A DNA stretch of 64,000 nucleotides from Bifidobacterium sp. WK012_4_13 (GCF_041080835.1 NZ_CP129683.1:186001-250000); one strand, 5' to 3'; numbered from the stretch's first letter, positions 45,196-54,327 are shown. The notes: a model not told the origin generated them from the letters alone. Numbers and translations: made by a program.

Positions 45196-45912
45196 TCAGT
45201 TTTCTCGCAGTTTCTTGGCCTGTCTGACGGTTTCCTCGGCCAGAACGGCCTGCGCATCGACGATGGGGAGTTCCGGCATCGGAAAAGCTTCGTTCAGGAC
45301 TGAAAGTTCCGTGCATCCAAGGATGACGATATCGCAATGATGGCCGGTGAGCATCGCATCGAGAGCCTCCGCATAGCGTTGTCTGTCCAGATCTCCGGTT
45401 TCCTTGACATCGTGATATATCAGATAGCTGATTTTCTCCTGGGTGGCCGCGTCCGGCTGCACGAACTGATATCCGGCAGCCTTGACGGCGGTGCTGTATA
45501 TTCCTGAGACCAAGCTGCCTCGGGTGCCCATGAAAGCGACTCGGGGATGGCCGGACGCAGGGTAGCGCGATGACATTTCGGCAATCGTCACCTTCGGCAT
45601 ATGAATGATCGGCACTGGCGTGAGTGCCTGCAGATCATCGAAGAAGTAGTGCGCCGTGTTGCAGGGGAGTGTGATGAACGATGCGCCCATGGCCGTAGCC
45701 TTGCGAATGTCATCCGCGATGCAGGGGAAAGGGCTGTCGGCGCTGTTTCCCAGAATGAATTCCGTTCTGTCGGGAACGCTTGCATCGTTGAAGACGACGT
45801 AATCCAGGAATTCCTGATCCTCATGCGCATGAGTCTGCTCATCGACGAGACGAATGTAGCTTTCGGTGGCGAGCGTGCCCATGCCGCCAATCACTGCGAA
45901 GAAGTTTTTCAT
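45196..45912 (-). CDS. Aspartate/glutamate racemase family protein, probable aspartate racemase
   Basis: Cofactor-independent racemase of 238 aa. The two catalytic Cys are in ITLPCNTAHYF and VILGCTELSVL, with the N-terminal IGGMGTLATESYI of the Asp/Glu racemase family. Translationally coupled (ATGA) to the ATP-grasp ligase upstream, which itself follows murE. In Enterococcus faecium and lactococci a racemase of this kind supplies D-aspartate to an ATP-grasp D-Asp ligase. The same role is the best reading here. Confidence 0.9.
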   Translation of the reverse strand: MKNFFAVIGGMGTLATESYIRLVDEQTHAHEDQEFLDYVVFNDASVPDRTEFILGNSADSPFPCIADDIRKATAMGASFITLPCNTAHYFFDDLQALTPVPIIHMPKVTIAEMSSRYPASGHPRVAFMGTRGSLVSGIYSTAVKAAGYQFVQPDAATQEKISYLIYHDVKETGDLDRQRYAEALDAMLTGHHCDIVILGCTELSVLNEAFPMPELPIVDAQAVLAEETVRQAKKLREN

Positions 45913-47153
45913 GATTTGTCCGCCTTCTTGATGAAATACCTGCTGTAACCCTTCTTGTAGATATTGAACATATGCCTGATGAGCAGCCAGCGCAAGGGGT
46001 TCATGTCCTTCGAATATTCGAGGGTGGAGCCCCAGTTGCCGCTCTTTATCATGGAAAGTGCCGTCTGCTTGTCGGAATTATCGGCAACGTAGGTCCTGAA
46101 GATGGACCGAGGTATCTCGAGCCAGAGCTTGTCGCCTCGTCCGAAGACCGTCTTGCCATCGAAGGCGCTGTCTTCGACCAGGTCGTCGACGAAGTATCTG
46201 GCAAGGTTGAACCCGTTCAAAGTGACGAAATAGCTGCTGCGTCCCTGCCGGAGATTTATCTCGAAGAGTTTGTATGTCTGGTCGCGGACATCGAATTTCA
46301 TATCGAAGTTCGCGACGCCCTCATAGCCTATCCCTTCGAGGAAGGCCGCGATCCGGCGAAAGACTTCCTCATCATAGTCGGGGAGTATCGCCGCATAGTT
46401 TCCAACCGCGACAGGTGTCGGATCCTCGAGCAATGGGTGGCCCAGAAACATCATGCGGACCCGATGGTGCTGATCGACATAGGCATTCAGCACGCGCATG
46501 CGGTCATCGCCGCCGGGAATGAAGTCCTGAATGACCATCTCCGATGTGTAGCCTGCCTTGTACGACTTTTGAATCAGACTTTCGAGCTCTTCGGGAGTGT
46601 CGATTATGAAGGCCTTCTTGCGCCCCTCGAACTCTATCCCGAGCCATTCCACACTGTTCGCCGGCTTCATCGCGACCGGGAATCCAAACGGCAGATTCCT
46701 GTAATCGCCTCTGGCGACGGCCTCCCTGTCGAATGTCGCAGTGCGCGGATGAGGCAGCTTGAATTCCTCGCAAATCCTGTAGAAGCTGCTCTTGTAGCTC
46801 AGCCGCCTGCTCAGTGCATCATCGAGAGTGTTGTACACGAAGTACTTGCGCAGCTCGTCGCCGCATTGGCTCAGAAGATCCGCATACACGTCGCTGCAAG
46901 GGATAAGCAGTGCGACGGTGTCTGGATTCCTGGCCTTGAATGACGATCCAAGCTCGAGCATGTATCGCTTGAAGGCATCCAACTCGTCAAAGTCCGGAAC
47001 GATCGTGACGTCCACGATCCGACTGTATCTGGTTGGGGCCAGCTGGAAATGCGCGTAGGCCTTCGACACGATGCCATACTGTTCATGGAAGGCGCGTGCC
47101 ATGCCATACACGTTGATGTCGCTGCCCAGAAGAAATGGCTGGACCTGCTTCAT
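45909..47153 (-). CDS. ATP-grasp ligase, probable D-aspartate ligase of peptidoglycan bridge
   Basis: A 414-aa ATP-grasp protein. N-terminal domain FLLGSDINVYGMARAFHE; ATP-binding lobe FGFPVAMKPANSVEW with the nucleotide-binding Lys; YTSEMVIQDFIPGGDDRMRV; metal ligands in GVANFDMKFD and KLFEINLRQGRSSYF. It resembles the Aslfm/AslA group that attaches D-Asp to the side-chain amino group of Lys in UDP-MurNAc-pentapeptide. GAGGG before ATG 47153 decides the start over TTG 47165. Position between murE and a racemase supports this role strongly, though specificity is not proven. Confidence 0.85.
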   Translation of the reverse strand: MKQVQPFLLGSDINVYGMARAFHEQYGIVSKAYAHFQLAPTRYSRIVDVTIVPDFDELDAFKRYMLELGSSFKARNPDTVALLIPCSDVYADLLSQCGDELRKYFVYNTLDDALSRRLSYKSSFYRICEEFKLPHPRTATFDREAVARGDYRNLPFGFPVAMKPANSVEWLGIEFEGRKKAFIIDTPEELESLIQKSYKAGYTSEMVIQDFIPGGDDRMRVLNAYVDQHHRVRMMFLGHPLLEDPTPVAVGNYAAILPDYDEEVFRRIAAFLEGIGYEGVANFDMKFDVRDQTYKLFEINLRQGRSSYFVTLNGFNLARYFVDDLVEDSAFDGKTVFGRGDKLWLEIPRSIFRTYVADNSDKQTALSMIKSGNWGSTLEYSKDMNPLRWLLIRHMFNIYKKGYSRYFIKKADKS

Positions 47154-47161
47154 GATGGCCC

Positions 47162-48802
47162 TCAATTCTCTTCGCGTCGGTCGGCGTCGACGAGAAGACG
47201 CTCCACAGCGCTATCGTCGCCCTCATATGGCTTGTGCCGACCGGTGTCCTTGATCCAGCGTTCCTCACCCTTGCCGATGATGAGAATGACGTTGAGGCCA
47301 TCCGTGCGTTCCCTGCATTCATCGATCGCGGCGGCGATCGCTTCGGTCCGTCCCATGACGATGCCGGCCTTGACGTCGGGGTCACTTACATACGAGAGCA
47401 TCTGCCTGCATATGTCCACGTGCGGCTCTGTGTCGGTGTCCTCTTCCGTGAAGATGAACCTGGCTATTCGATGCTGGGCAGCCTCGACGATTTCCCTTCG
47501 GCGGTCGTATGCCTTGTTTCCCGCCGAACCCGTCACCAAGGTGATGTGCGGATGCCACGCACCGTACTTATGGTCGACGAAATCGAGCAGCGCGGTGACG
47601 CTGGCGAAATTGTGCGCGTAGTCGACGTATGCGACCGTGTTTCCCGACGAGAAGCGTTCCATTCTTCCCTGTATCCTGACCTGTTCCAAGGCGTGCAGCG
47701 CTTCGCTTTCCTGAGGGATTCCAAGATGCAGTGCGATGGCGATGGCTGCTGCGGCATTGGCTGCGTTGAACGCGCCTTCTATGGAAAGTTCGAAGTCGCC
47801 GATCTTGGTAAGCGAGGCATGGGATACGAGGACCGAGTATTTTTCGGTTTCCTCGTCGGATGAGGGAACCGCGAAGACCGTCGTGAGCCCGGTCCCGTTC
47901 GATGATCGCAGCGCGCTGGAGCCAGTGCTGGAGTCAGCGCTAGGGTCAGCGCTAGGGTCACAGGCCGACTCTTCCAAGGCGAATTCCGACACCGTGGTGG
48001 AGGCTGCCTTGGCGTCCTCCCGTATCAGATCGGCATGGGCGCAGTCGCTGCCAAGTACCAGATGCGATGAATTCCTGACTATCTGTCGCTTGCAGAACAG
48101 GTAGTCCTCGAATGTGGGATGCTCGATGGGACTGATATGGTCCGGCGAGATGTTAAGGAATGCGCCGACATCGAAGTGGAGCCCATACACCCGGTCAACC
48201 TTGTAGGCCTGTGACGAAACCTCCATGACGAGATATCGCATGCCATTGTCCAATGCGGCTCTCATCATGCGGAACAGGTCCAGCGATTCGGGAGTGGTCA
48301 GATCAGATTCCTGATAGTGCACGCCGTCCAGACAGTTGTCGACTGAGGAGAACAGCGCGGCCTTCTTGCCGCTGAATGCATTGAGAATGCTCTGCACGAA
48401 ATAGGCTGTGGTCGTTTTGCCCTTGGTCCCGGTGATGCCCACGATCGTCATGCTGTCCTGTGGCCTCGAGAAGAATTCCGCAGCGAGCAGACTCATGGCC
48501 TTGCGCACGTCGTTCACGATGATGCCGACCGCCCTCGTTCTGTCTGCATATGGCGTTTCGGCCACATAGGCGGACAAGCCGCTGGCATCGATCCCATCGA
48601 GGAATTCAGCGCGGAAACGGCCCTTGCAAAACAGCAGACCGCCTGACTCTACCTTGCGCGTGTCATACGTGATGTCAGTGAAGTTGGTGTCTGCGCCTTC
48701 GAACGAATAGGGGTCCAGAGTCCACCGGTCTTCTCCGATGAGTTCCCGCAGCAGGCCGTTGCGTTCCAGAAGCTGAGTTGCAGAAGCCAAGGTTAGAGCC
48801 AT
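47162..48802 (-). CDS. murE: UDP-MurNAc-tripeptide synthetase, Lys/Orn-type MurE
   Basis: Mur ligase of 546 aa adding the third amino acid to the peptidoglycan stem. ATP motif VGITGTKGKTTTAYF (GTKGKT at residues 125-130), EVSSQAYKVDRVYGL, LNISPDHISPIEH, and the C-terminal VTGSAGNKAYDRR. The DNPR motif of DAP-adding MurE is absent; the equivalent region reads EEDTDTEP, consistent with L-Lys or L-Orn. A Ser/Ala/Asp-rich insertion (CDPSADPSADSSTGSS) is encoded by 12-bp tandem repeats. Leads the operon with ATP-grasp ligase and racemase. Confidence 0.9.
   Translation of the reverse strand: MALTLASATQLLERNGLLRELIGEDRWTLDPYSFEGADTNFTDITYDTRKVESGGLLFCKGRFRAEFLDGIDASGLSAYVAETPYADRTRAVGIIVNDVRKAMSLLAAEFFSRPQDSMTIVGITGTKGKTTTAYFVQSILNAFSGKKAALFSSVDNCLDGVHYQESDLTTPESLDLFRMMRAALDNGMRYLVMEVSSQAYKVDRVYGLHFDVGAFLNISPDHISPIEHPTFEDYLFCKRQIVRNSSHLVLGSDCAHADLIREDAKAASTTVSEFALEESACDPSADPSADSSTGSSALRSSNGTGLTTVFAVPSSDEETEKYSVLVSHASLTKIGDFELSIEGAFNAANAAAAIAIALHLGIPQESEALHALEQVRIQGRMERFSSGNTVAYVDYAHNFASVTALLDFVDHKYGAWHPHITLVTGSAGNKAYDRRREIVEAAQHRIARFIFTEEDTDTEPHVDICRQMLSYVSDPDVKAGIVMGRTEAIAAAIDECRERTDGLNVILIIGKGEERWIKDTGRHKPYEGDDSAVERLLVDADRREEN
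47914..47961. repeat. 12-bp tandem repeat inside murE
   Basis: Four 12-bp units: GCTGGAGCCAGT, GCTGGAGTCAGC, GCTAGGGTCAGC, GCTAGGGTCACA. In frame; they encode the S(A/T)(D/G)(P/S) repeats of the MurE insertion, so copy-number changes would be tolerated. Confidence 0.8.
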
Positions 48803-49035
48803 AACAATATTCCTTCAATCTCTTTCAGTCATCGTGCCTGAGATGCGGCATCGCTCGGTGACACCGCATCCAGCCGAACGGGTCAATCACATCGCCATGC
48901 GTCCCTCGAAGCGCATGGCCGCATTCCGTGCCCTCCCAACCATCCTAGCTGTGGATGGGCGGTTTGGGGCAATGGCGATGGAGCAAGCCGCAGAAGCATT
49001 GCAAGTCTACAACGCCAAACGTGATGTGAGTGTGA

Positions 49036-49803
49036 CTATTCGAACCAGCCGTCGTGGATGGGTCGCCGACCCTTGGATGTCAGCCACTGGTTGAACGATT
49101 CCTTCCACACGCGATGGGCATGCTGCTGCCAGACCATCAGTTCGCCGACGGTCAGACGGCCAATCTGTGGATAGAGCGTCGTCATGGGCTGAATGAGGTC
49201 AACAGCCGCGACGGTGTCGGCCGTTGCATTGTGGAAGTCCCCATCAGGCTCCACGCCATAGTATTCGGTCGTGTAGCCGAGGGTTCGCTTCCCGCTGCGA
49301 TGCGAGACGGCACGGTCGATCACCAGTGGATCGACGATCAGAATCCCGTCGCCACCCATCCGTGATTCGAGGCTTTCCAGCTTCCATTGTCCCAGGTCAT
49401 GCTGCAGCATGGCCACATCGAAGGGTGCGTTGTATGCCAGCAAAGGAATGTTCGCAAGCTGCGCGGTTGCGATCACCTTCGCTATTCTTTCGAGGGCGTC
49501 CTGAGGTTCCATTCCGTGCTCTTGCAGGTATGCGTCGGTGAAGCCGTTGACCCTGCTGGCACCCGGGCTCATCTTCCTATGCGGGTTGATTATCCATTCG
49601 CCCATCACATCCTTGGAATGACCGAGTCCGGGATTCCTGAGAACCAGCGTTGCCGAGACGATGGCATCGCTACCAGGTCGGGCACCTGTCGTCTCCGTAT
49701 CGAATCCGAGAAGCAAGGACTGTGACAGCGGTGTTTCACTGTCTTGCTGCGGTCCTGATTGCAATGTCTCCAGGAGCCGCTCACTTTGCGCCATATCGTT
49801 CAT
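49036..49803 (-). CDS. DnaQ-like 3'-5' exonuclease
   Basis: DEDDh exonuclease of 255 aa. Motif I LLLGFDTETTGARPGSDAI, motif II around YNAPFDVAMLQHDL, motif III FHNATADTVAAVDL with the His and Asp. Resembles the epsilon-like stand-alone exonucleases of Actinobacteria used in DNA or RNA processing. The start is unclear: GTG 49833 and ATG 49794 are alternatives and none has a strong ribosome-binding site. Divergent from the sigma factor gene. Confidence 0.88.
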   Translation of the reverse strand: MNDMAQSERLLETLQSGPQQDSETPLSQSLLLGFDTETTGARPGSDAIVSATLVLRNPGLGHSKDVMGEWIINPHRKMSPGASRVNGFTDAYLQEHGMEPQDALERIAKVIATAQLANIPLLAYNAPFDVAMLQHDLGQWKLESLESRMGGDGILIVDPLVIDRAVSHRSGKRTLGYTTEYYGVEPDGDFHNATADTVAAVDLIQPMTTLYPQIGRLTVGELMVWQQHAHRVWKESFNQWLTSKGRRPIHDGWFE

Positions 49804-49879
49804 ATCCGTAATTGTGCGTTTCGACACGGACACTCCGAAGCCCTGCCTTATTCATTGGCAATGGCACAATGGAGATGTG

Positions 49880-50605
49880 GTGGATCAGACGGGGCTCAAG
49901 GAACGAGAACAGGAAAAGGAGCGTCTGCGGGAAAGACGCAGACGCTTCGAGGAACTAGCCATGCCTGCGGTCAATGCGCTCTATAGGCAGGCGATGAAGC
50001 TCACCAACAACCCGGACGATGCACAGGATCTGGTCCAGGACACCTTCGAACGAGGATTCAAGGCCTTCGACCGATTCGAGATTGGCAGCAACTTCGAGGC
50101 GTGGATGACCACGATCGAGCGCAATGCATTCTTCAATCAATATCAGAAGGCAAAGCGCAGACCGAAGCGTGCCAACGATTCCACGGGTGAATATGATGAC
50201 TGGGACATCTATTCCGCGTCTGGCCATTCCTCCGAAGGACTCAAATCCGCGGAGCAGGAATATCTTGAGAACTTTGCGCCGAAGGAGATCATGGCCGCAT
50301 TGCAAAAGCTCAGTCCCGAACGCCGCAAGGTGTTCATAGACGCGGCCATCGATGGCAAGAGCTACAGCCAGGTCGCCGAGGAGGAGGGAATCAAGATCGG
50401 CACCGTCATGAGCCGCCTGAATAGGGCACGCGCCCAATTGAAGGAGGAATTGTCCGTCTACGCGAGCGAGCGTGGATATGGCAATCGAGGGTCTGCAGGC
50501 ACCAAGCCGGTCGACCGTGGCTATTCCCGTACCGCTGACAGCAATAATTCACCGACCGCGAATGCAAAAGACATGGGCGGCGATACAGTTGGAGCAGTGA
50601 AGTGA
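49880..50605 (+). CDS. ECF sigma factor, SigR/SigH type
   Basis: A 241-aa extracytoplasmic-function sigma factor. Region 2 is YRQAMKLTNNPDDAQDLVQD with FKAFDRFEIGSNFEAWMTTI; region 4 is LQKLSPERRKVFIDAAIDGKSYSQVAEEEGIK, IGTVMSRLNRAR. The start is GTG 49880 with GGAG five bases upstream; the first 30 residues are highly charged (KEREQEKERLRERRRRFEE). The C-terminal tail after residue 200 is low-complexity. Similar to the thiol-stress sigma factors of Actinobacteria and followed by an RsrA-like anti-sigma gene. Confidence 0.93.
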   Translation: MDQTGLKEREQEKERLRERRRRFEELAMPAVNALYRQAMKLTNNPDDAQDLVQDTFERGFKAFDRFEIGSNFEAWMTTIERNAFFNQYQKAKRRPKRANDSTGEYDDWDIYSASGHSSEGLKSAEQEYLENFAPKEIMAALQKLSPERRKVFIDAAIDGKSYSQVAEEEGIKIGTVMSRLNRARAQLKEELSVYASERGYGNRGSAGTKPVDRGYSRTADSNNSPTANAKDMGGDTVGAVK

Positions 50606-50677
50606 CGATAGCGACAAAGGCCTTCGTGACCTGGCCTTCGGTGAGGATTTCACCGCACATCAACGAAAGGGGCGGAT

Positions 50678-51001
50678 ATGAGTCGTCGTATTGAGCACAC
50701 GAAACACGTATCGTTGACCCGAGATTCTGATGGACGGCTGATTCAGACGAGCATCGAGGTCACCAAGGTGAGCTCATCCTCGCAATGCTTCGATCCGAGT
50801 ACGTGCTGCGATGCCCAGGAACAGGCGCTCATCGAGGTGCTGAGGGATTATCTTCGGCCTCAGGTGGCTCCGCAATGCCTGCTTCGCAGATTGCACCATT
50901 TTATGAATGAGACCACCATGAATGAGACCACCATGAATGAGACGACCATGGATGAGACCACTTCGGATCTCAAGCATGACGATGGTCGCCAGAGTCGCTG
51001 A
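50678..51001 (+). CDS. RsrA-like anti-sigma factor with repeat tail
   Basis: A 107-aa protein directly after the sigma gene. Residues 35-75 (CFDPSTCCDAQEQALIEVLR then PQCLLRRLHHF) resemble a short anti-sigma domain, although the usual HxxxCxxC zinc motif is not exact: here the Cys lie at CFDPSTCC and in PQCLLRR, with HH near the end. The last 30 residues are four NETT-type repeats encoded by 15-bp units, ending in a charged tail. Anti-sigma identity rests on position and this weak pattern. Confidence 0.65.
   Translation: MSRRIEHTKHVSLTRDSDGRLIQTSIEVTKVSSSSQCFDPSTCCDAQEQALIEVLRDYLRPQVAPQCLLRRLHHFMNETTMNETTMNETTMDETTSDLKHDDGRQSR
50903..50962. repeat. 15-bp tandem repeat in anti-sigma gene
   Basis: Four units: ATGAATGAGACCACC twice, ATGAATGAGACGACC, ATGGATGAGACCACT. 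In frame, giving MNETT/MDETT repeats at the protein C-terminus. Confidence 0.85.
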
Positions 51002-51167
51002 CAGGGCTCTTGGATAGCGGCCATGCCACGAGCAGGGTCACTCCTTCGTTCTCAGTAACGTTCAGAGCAGCATTCCGAGCAGCGTTGCGCGAAACCTGAG
51101 TCTGGATATATGAGTTTGATACATGTGTCTGATCATAGGTTCGATGCATACGCCCGGATAAAGAAAA

Positions 51168-51227
51168 ATCCCTGACATCACCTCTCAGACTGCTGCATGC
51201 AGTGTCATGAGAGACGGTGCCAGGGAT
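51168..51227 (-). terminator. Terminator of bL37 gene
   Basis: ATCCCTG and CAGGGAT with further pairing (CACCTCTCA with TGAGAGACGGTG) form a long stem; on the minus strand it is followed by ATTTTTCTTT. It lies 19 nt after the bL37 stop. Confidence 0.8.
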
Positions 51228-51245
51228 CGTGATTTCGCTAAAAAT

Positions 51246-51320
51246 CAGGCATTTGGCCTTTTGCCGTGGTTAGCGGCTTTCTTGCGACGATCTTTGCGCT
51301 TACGTCCACGCATGCCCATG
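51246..51320 (-). CDS. 50S ribosomal protein bL37, 24 residues
   Basis: A tiny gene encoding a 24-aa very basic protein: it starts MGMRGRKRKDRRKK and ends ANHGKRPNA. This matches the actinobacterial ribosomal protein bL37, known from mycobacterial 50S subunits, in length, charge and the conserved ANHGKRPN end. AAAGGAG six bases before the ATG supports expression, and a terminator follows. Such genes are often missed by annotation because of their size. Confidence 0.85.
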
Positions 51321-51402
51321 ATGGACTCCTTTACTCCATTGCGAATAAGCCTGATGAATTATCCCACATCGTAGAGACCAATTCAAATCATGCTCAGGCA
51401 TG

Positions 51403-52440
51403 TCATGCCGATACATGCTCCGCATGATAGCGAAGGGTGGTCTCATAGCACTCGCGCGCCCTGATGGATACGAGATCGCGACCGGTTCTGAATGCGTTGG
51501 CATATGCGGTCATTGGTTCGACCGCGACTCCTGCCGGATGAGACTCTGCGGGGAATCCAGTCCCGGTGCAGACCTGCCAGGCGTTGATGGTGGCATCGCC
51601 CGTGAGATGAACCGCTATTCCATCAGGACGGGTGAATACGGCGGTCGATGAACCATCCTCGGCCCGGTCGAGGTCGGTCCAGGCATCGTCGAAGCTCCTG
51701 CCCCTGAGCGACGTGGCTTCGCGTATGTCATATGCCGTATGCTCGACTGATTCCTCCCCTTGGGGCAGCAGACGATCCTTGCTTGCGATCACATGGGCAT
51801 TCCCCGGAACACGCAATGAGCAGAGTGCGTTGTCCGCCTCGATCTCGTCGTTGCCGTAACCGCTGCGGCCATTGGAAAGCCACGGATGCATGCCGAATGC
51901 CCATGGAGCGTCGCACTCGCCCAGATTCGTGGCCGTGCAGGTCATGGCAAGGCCATCATCGTCAAGGGAGTATGTCACGGTGACCAGCACATCGAAGGGA
52001 TAGCCGATTATGGCCGGTGTGCGCCATGTCAGCGTCACGGAGGTGTCCGTAAGCGATTTCAGGTCCCACATATAGCGGTATCCGAGACCATGCAGGGCGG
52101 TCTGCCGATCGCGCTCATCGATGGGGAGTGCGTGATCCGTGCCTTCGAAGCTGTATTCGCCGTCCTCCAGGCGATTGGGGAATGGTACGAGAACATAGCC
52201 ATTGCAGCAGGGGATGGTCCTGTTCGGGTCATATGACACTACGATGTCATGCCCTTCGAAGGTGAGGGCGCGCAGACCGGCACCGAGTTCGGCGATGGTG
52301 GCGGAGTATGGACCGGACGAAATCGAATACTGCTGACCTGTTATCGGCCTGCGACGAGCGGCTGCCCGCTCCAGCGCCTTCGCCTCTGCCTTTCGTGGTT
52401 CCGTTCGCGTCGTGCTGTTCGATGTGTTCGCTATGTTCAT
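51403..52440 (-). CDS. Aldose 1-epimerase family protein
   Basis: Beta-sandwich mutarotase of 345 aa. GalM motifs: VLVPFPNRLEDGEYSFEG, TALHGLGYRYMWDL with the catalytic His, WAFGMHPWLSNG with the second His, and GVAVEPMTAYANAF with the catalytic Glu. It interconverts alpha and beta anomers of aldoses. The N-terminal 35 residues are charged and extra; the true start may be further inside. Single gene with no sugar operon next to it. Confidence 0.9.
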   Translation of the reverse strand: MNIANTSNSTTRTEPRKAEAKALERAAARRRPITGQQYSISSGPYSATIAELGAGLRALTFEGHDIVVSYDPNRTIPCCNGYVLVPFPNRLEDGEYSFEGTDHALPIDERDRQTALHGLGYRYMWDLKSLTDTSVTLTWRTPAIIGYPFDVLVTVTYSLDDDGLAMTCTATNLGECDAPWAFGMHPWLSNGRSGYGNDEIEADNALCSLRVPGNAHVIASKDRLLPQGEESVEHTAYDIREATSLRGRSFDDAWTDLDRAEDGSSTAVFTRPDGIAVHLTGDATINAWQVCTGTGFPAESHPAGVAVEPMTAYANAFRTGRDLVSIRARECYETTLRYHAEHVSA

Positions 52441-52610
52441 TGCCTGCTCCCATGGTCAAGAAATGTGTCCGTGCATACGACGCCTGCGGCTGCCGATCTT
52501 TCATGGCATGCGGACGTAGCTGCCGGTGACTGGCGTGTCCGAGGAATCCTCATCGATCGTCGAATGTTCGCCGTCGATGACAATACTACCCATTCTCCGT
52601 CAAGTGATTC

Positions 52611-53132
52611 CTACCATGTCCCGATTTCGGCGGAACTCGCCTTGAGAATCCGCAGCAGCTCCCTGGGATCGATGACTATGTCGAATCCACGCTTCCCGCC
52701 GGATACGAGAATCTCAGGATAGGCGAGGGCGCTGCTGTCCAGAACGGTGCGGTGTCTGACCCTCTGCCCAAGCGGCGATATGCCTCCGAGCACATAGCCG
52801 GTTTCGCGCTGCGCCTGCTTTGGATCCGCCATGCCTGCCTTCTTGGCTCCCACGGCTGATGCCAGCGCCTTCATATCCAGGTGTCCGCTGACGGGAACGA
52901 TGCCGACGACTCGTTCCGCTCCTGTGTCGGCAAGCAGCGTCTTGAAGATGCGTTTGGGGTCCAAACCCAGTTTTTCGGCGGCCTCGATGCCATAGCCATC
53001 GTCCATGTGTTCGCTTGAATGCTCATATTCGACGGTACGGAATTCGATCCCAGCCCTTTCGAGCTCGATGGTCGCAGGGGTCGAAGCCCTTCCGGTGGTC
53101 TTCTTGGATTTTCTGCTCACGCACACCATCAT
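52611..53132 (-). CDS. ybaK: YbaK/EbsC-family Cys-tRNA(Pro) deacylase
   Basis: Aminoacyl-tRNA editing-domain protein of 173 aa that clears mischarged Cys-tRNA(Pro). The conserved Lys is in RIFKTLLADTG; VVGIVPVSGHLDMKALASAVG and ETGYVLGGISPLGQR (with the GGxSP motif) are family hallmarks. The N-terminal STPATIELERAGIEFRTVEY is standard. Start chosen at ATG 53132 although the adjacent ATG and GTG codons are possible. Confidence 0.92.
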   Translation of the reverse strand: MMVCVSRKSKKTTGRASTPATIELERAGIEFRTVEYEHSSEHMDDGYGIEAAEKLGLDPKRIFKTLLADTGAERVVGIVPVSGHLDMKALASAVGAKKAGMADPKQAQRETGYVLGGISPLGQRVRHRTVLDSSALAYPEILVSGGKRGFDIVIDPRELLRILKASSAEIGTW

Positions 53133-53344
53133 AGATTCATGGCTGCGCTGAGGGAATGTTACGTAGGGATATGCAGTTTGCATGGACGAAACCTCGCGTT
53201 CGCGAAGCTGTGGGTATTGTTTGCACTACCCGCGCGATGCGGCTGCCCTTATCAAGGGGCATGGGCAATTCAACGAACGCAGGGATGCCCTCCATCAGCG
53301 CATGAGCGCTGCTTACATAGGTAATACGACGCATGGGGGTATGC

Positions 53345-54274
53345 ATGAAACGTTTCAATCCGCAGGCACTCGTCACGTTGTGGAACGTCGAGAGGCTGGG
53401 GTCCTTCTCGGCGGTTGCGCGTGAAAATGGCTGGTCACAGCCTGCAATCAGTCAGCAGATCAAGAAGTTGGAGGAAGATTGCGGCATGACGCTGGTCCGC
53501 CGCACGGCATCAGGGGTCGAGCTCACACAGGCCGGATTGACATGTGCGCGTCACGGTCAGCTGATCGACAGCAGACTGACCCAGGTCGTCGAGGACCTTC
53601 AGCATCTCAGAAGCGATCGATCCTCGCACATCAGACTTGTGGCACCGCCATCCGCCTGTTCGACCTTCATCGCGAGGGTTCTGGTCCACATGAGCTGGTC
53701 GTCAGACGTAAGAGTGACCCTGACGCAGATGGAACCGCCGGAAGCGATGGCATCATTGTCGCAGGGAAGCGTGGACTGCGCGATAACCTTTCGATACAAT
53801 GCACTTCCTGAATTCATGCAAAGCCATGAGGATTTCAACATGGAGCAATTCGGGCGGGACCCCCTGCTGCTGCTGGTGCGCAAATCCAGCGATGTCGCAA
53901 AGGACTATCAGCGGAGCCAGCAGGCGGTGAATCTTGCTTCGGTGCGGTCGCAGCAGTGGATCGCCGGATGCACGATGTGCCAGGCCAACCTGCTGAGGCT
54001 GTCTCAGGCTGCCGGCTTCACGCCCAACATCACTCATTCCACCGACGACTACTGGGCCACCCAGAATCTGGTGGAGGTGGGCATGGGCGTTTCGATAGTG
54101 CCCAGGCTGGCGACCCTGACTCATGTTCGAGACAGTCTGGAGGCGTGTCCCATCCGCGATGCGAACGCATTCCGATCCGTCTTCTTCGTGATGCGGCGTG
54201 GTGACGACAGGCCGTCGCTTCGGCAGGTCCGGGCGGAGGTGCGCCGCGCTGCCAGGAAATATCTGCTTGAGTGA
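53345..54274 (+). CDS. LysR-family transcriptional regulator
   Basis: A 309-aa LTTR. N-terminal HTH: LGSFSAVARENGWSQPAISQ, QIKKLEEDCGMTLVRRT. The C-terminal sensor domain (from residue 90; HIRLVAPPSACSTFIARVLV) ends in WATQNLVEVGMGVSIVPRLA. GGGGG before ATG 53345 supports this start. Same direction as the malY/UroD/Liv genes that follow 123 nt later; a TTAAC/GTTAA inverted repeat in the gap is a candidate site. It probably activates that operon in response to its substrate. Confidence 0.92.
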   Translation: MKRFNPQALVTLWNVERLGSFSAVARENGWSQPAISQQIKKLEEDCGMTLVRRTASGVELTQAGLTCARHGQLIDSRLTQVVEDLQHLRSDRSSHIRLVAPPSACSTFIARVLVHMSWSSDVRVTLTQMEPPEAMASLSQGSVDCAITFRYNALPEFMQSHEDFNMEQFGRDPLLLLVRKSSDVAKDYQRSQQAVNLASVRSQQWIAGCTMCQANLLRLSQAAGFTPNITHSTDDYWATQNLVEVGMGVSIVPRLATLTHVRDSLEACPIRDANAFRSVFFVMRRGDDRPSLRQVRAEVRRAARKYLLE

Positions 54275-54314
54275 GGGCCGGAGGACAGTCCATGTGTCGC
54301 AGAAGTAAAATGGA

Positions 54315-54327
54315 TTAACTGTGTTAA
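54315..54327. promoter_or_regulatory. Inverted repeat upstream of malY operon
   Basis: TTAACTGTGTTAA has 5-bp perfect arms (TTAAC/GTTAA) around three bases and lies 71 nt before the malY-type start. Context suits a LysR site. The extended 15-mer resembles the ROK palindrome at 37183. Confidence 0.5.

Noticed and set aside
47914..47961. Possible CRISPR-like or regulatory repeat
   Set aside because: Units are 12 bp, contiguous without spacers and in frame within murE; they are a coding tandem repeat. No CRISPR array is present in the window.
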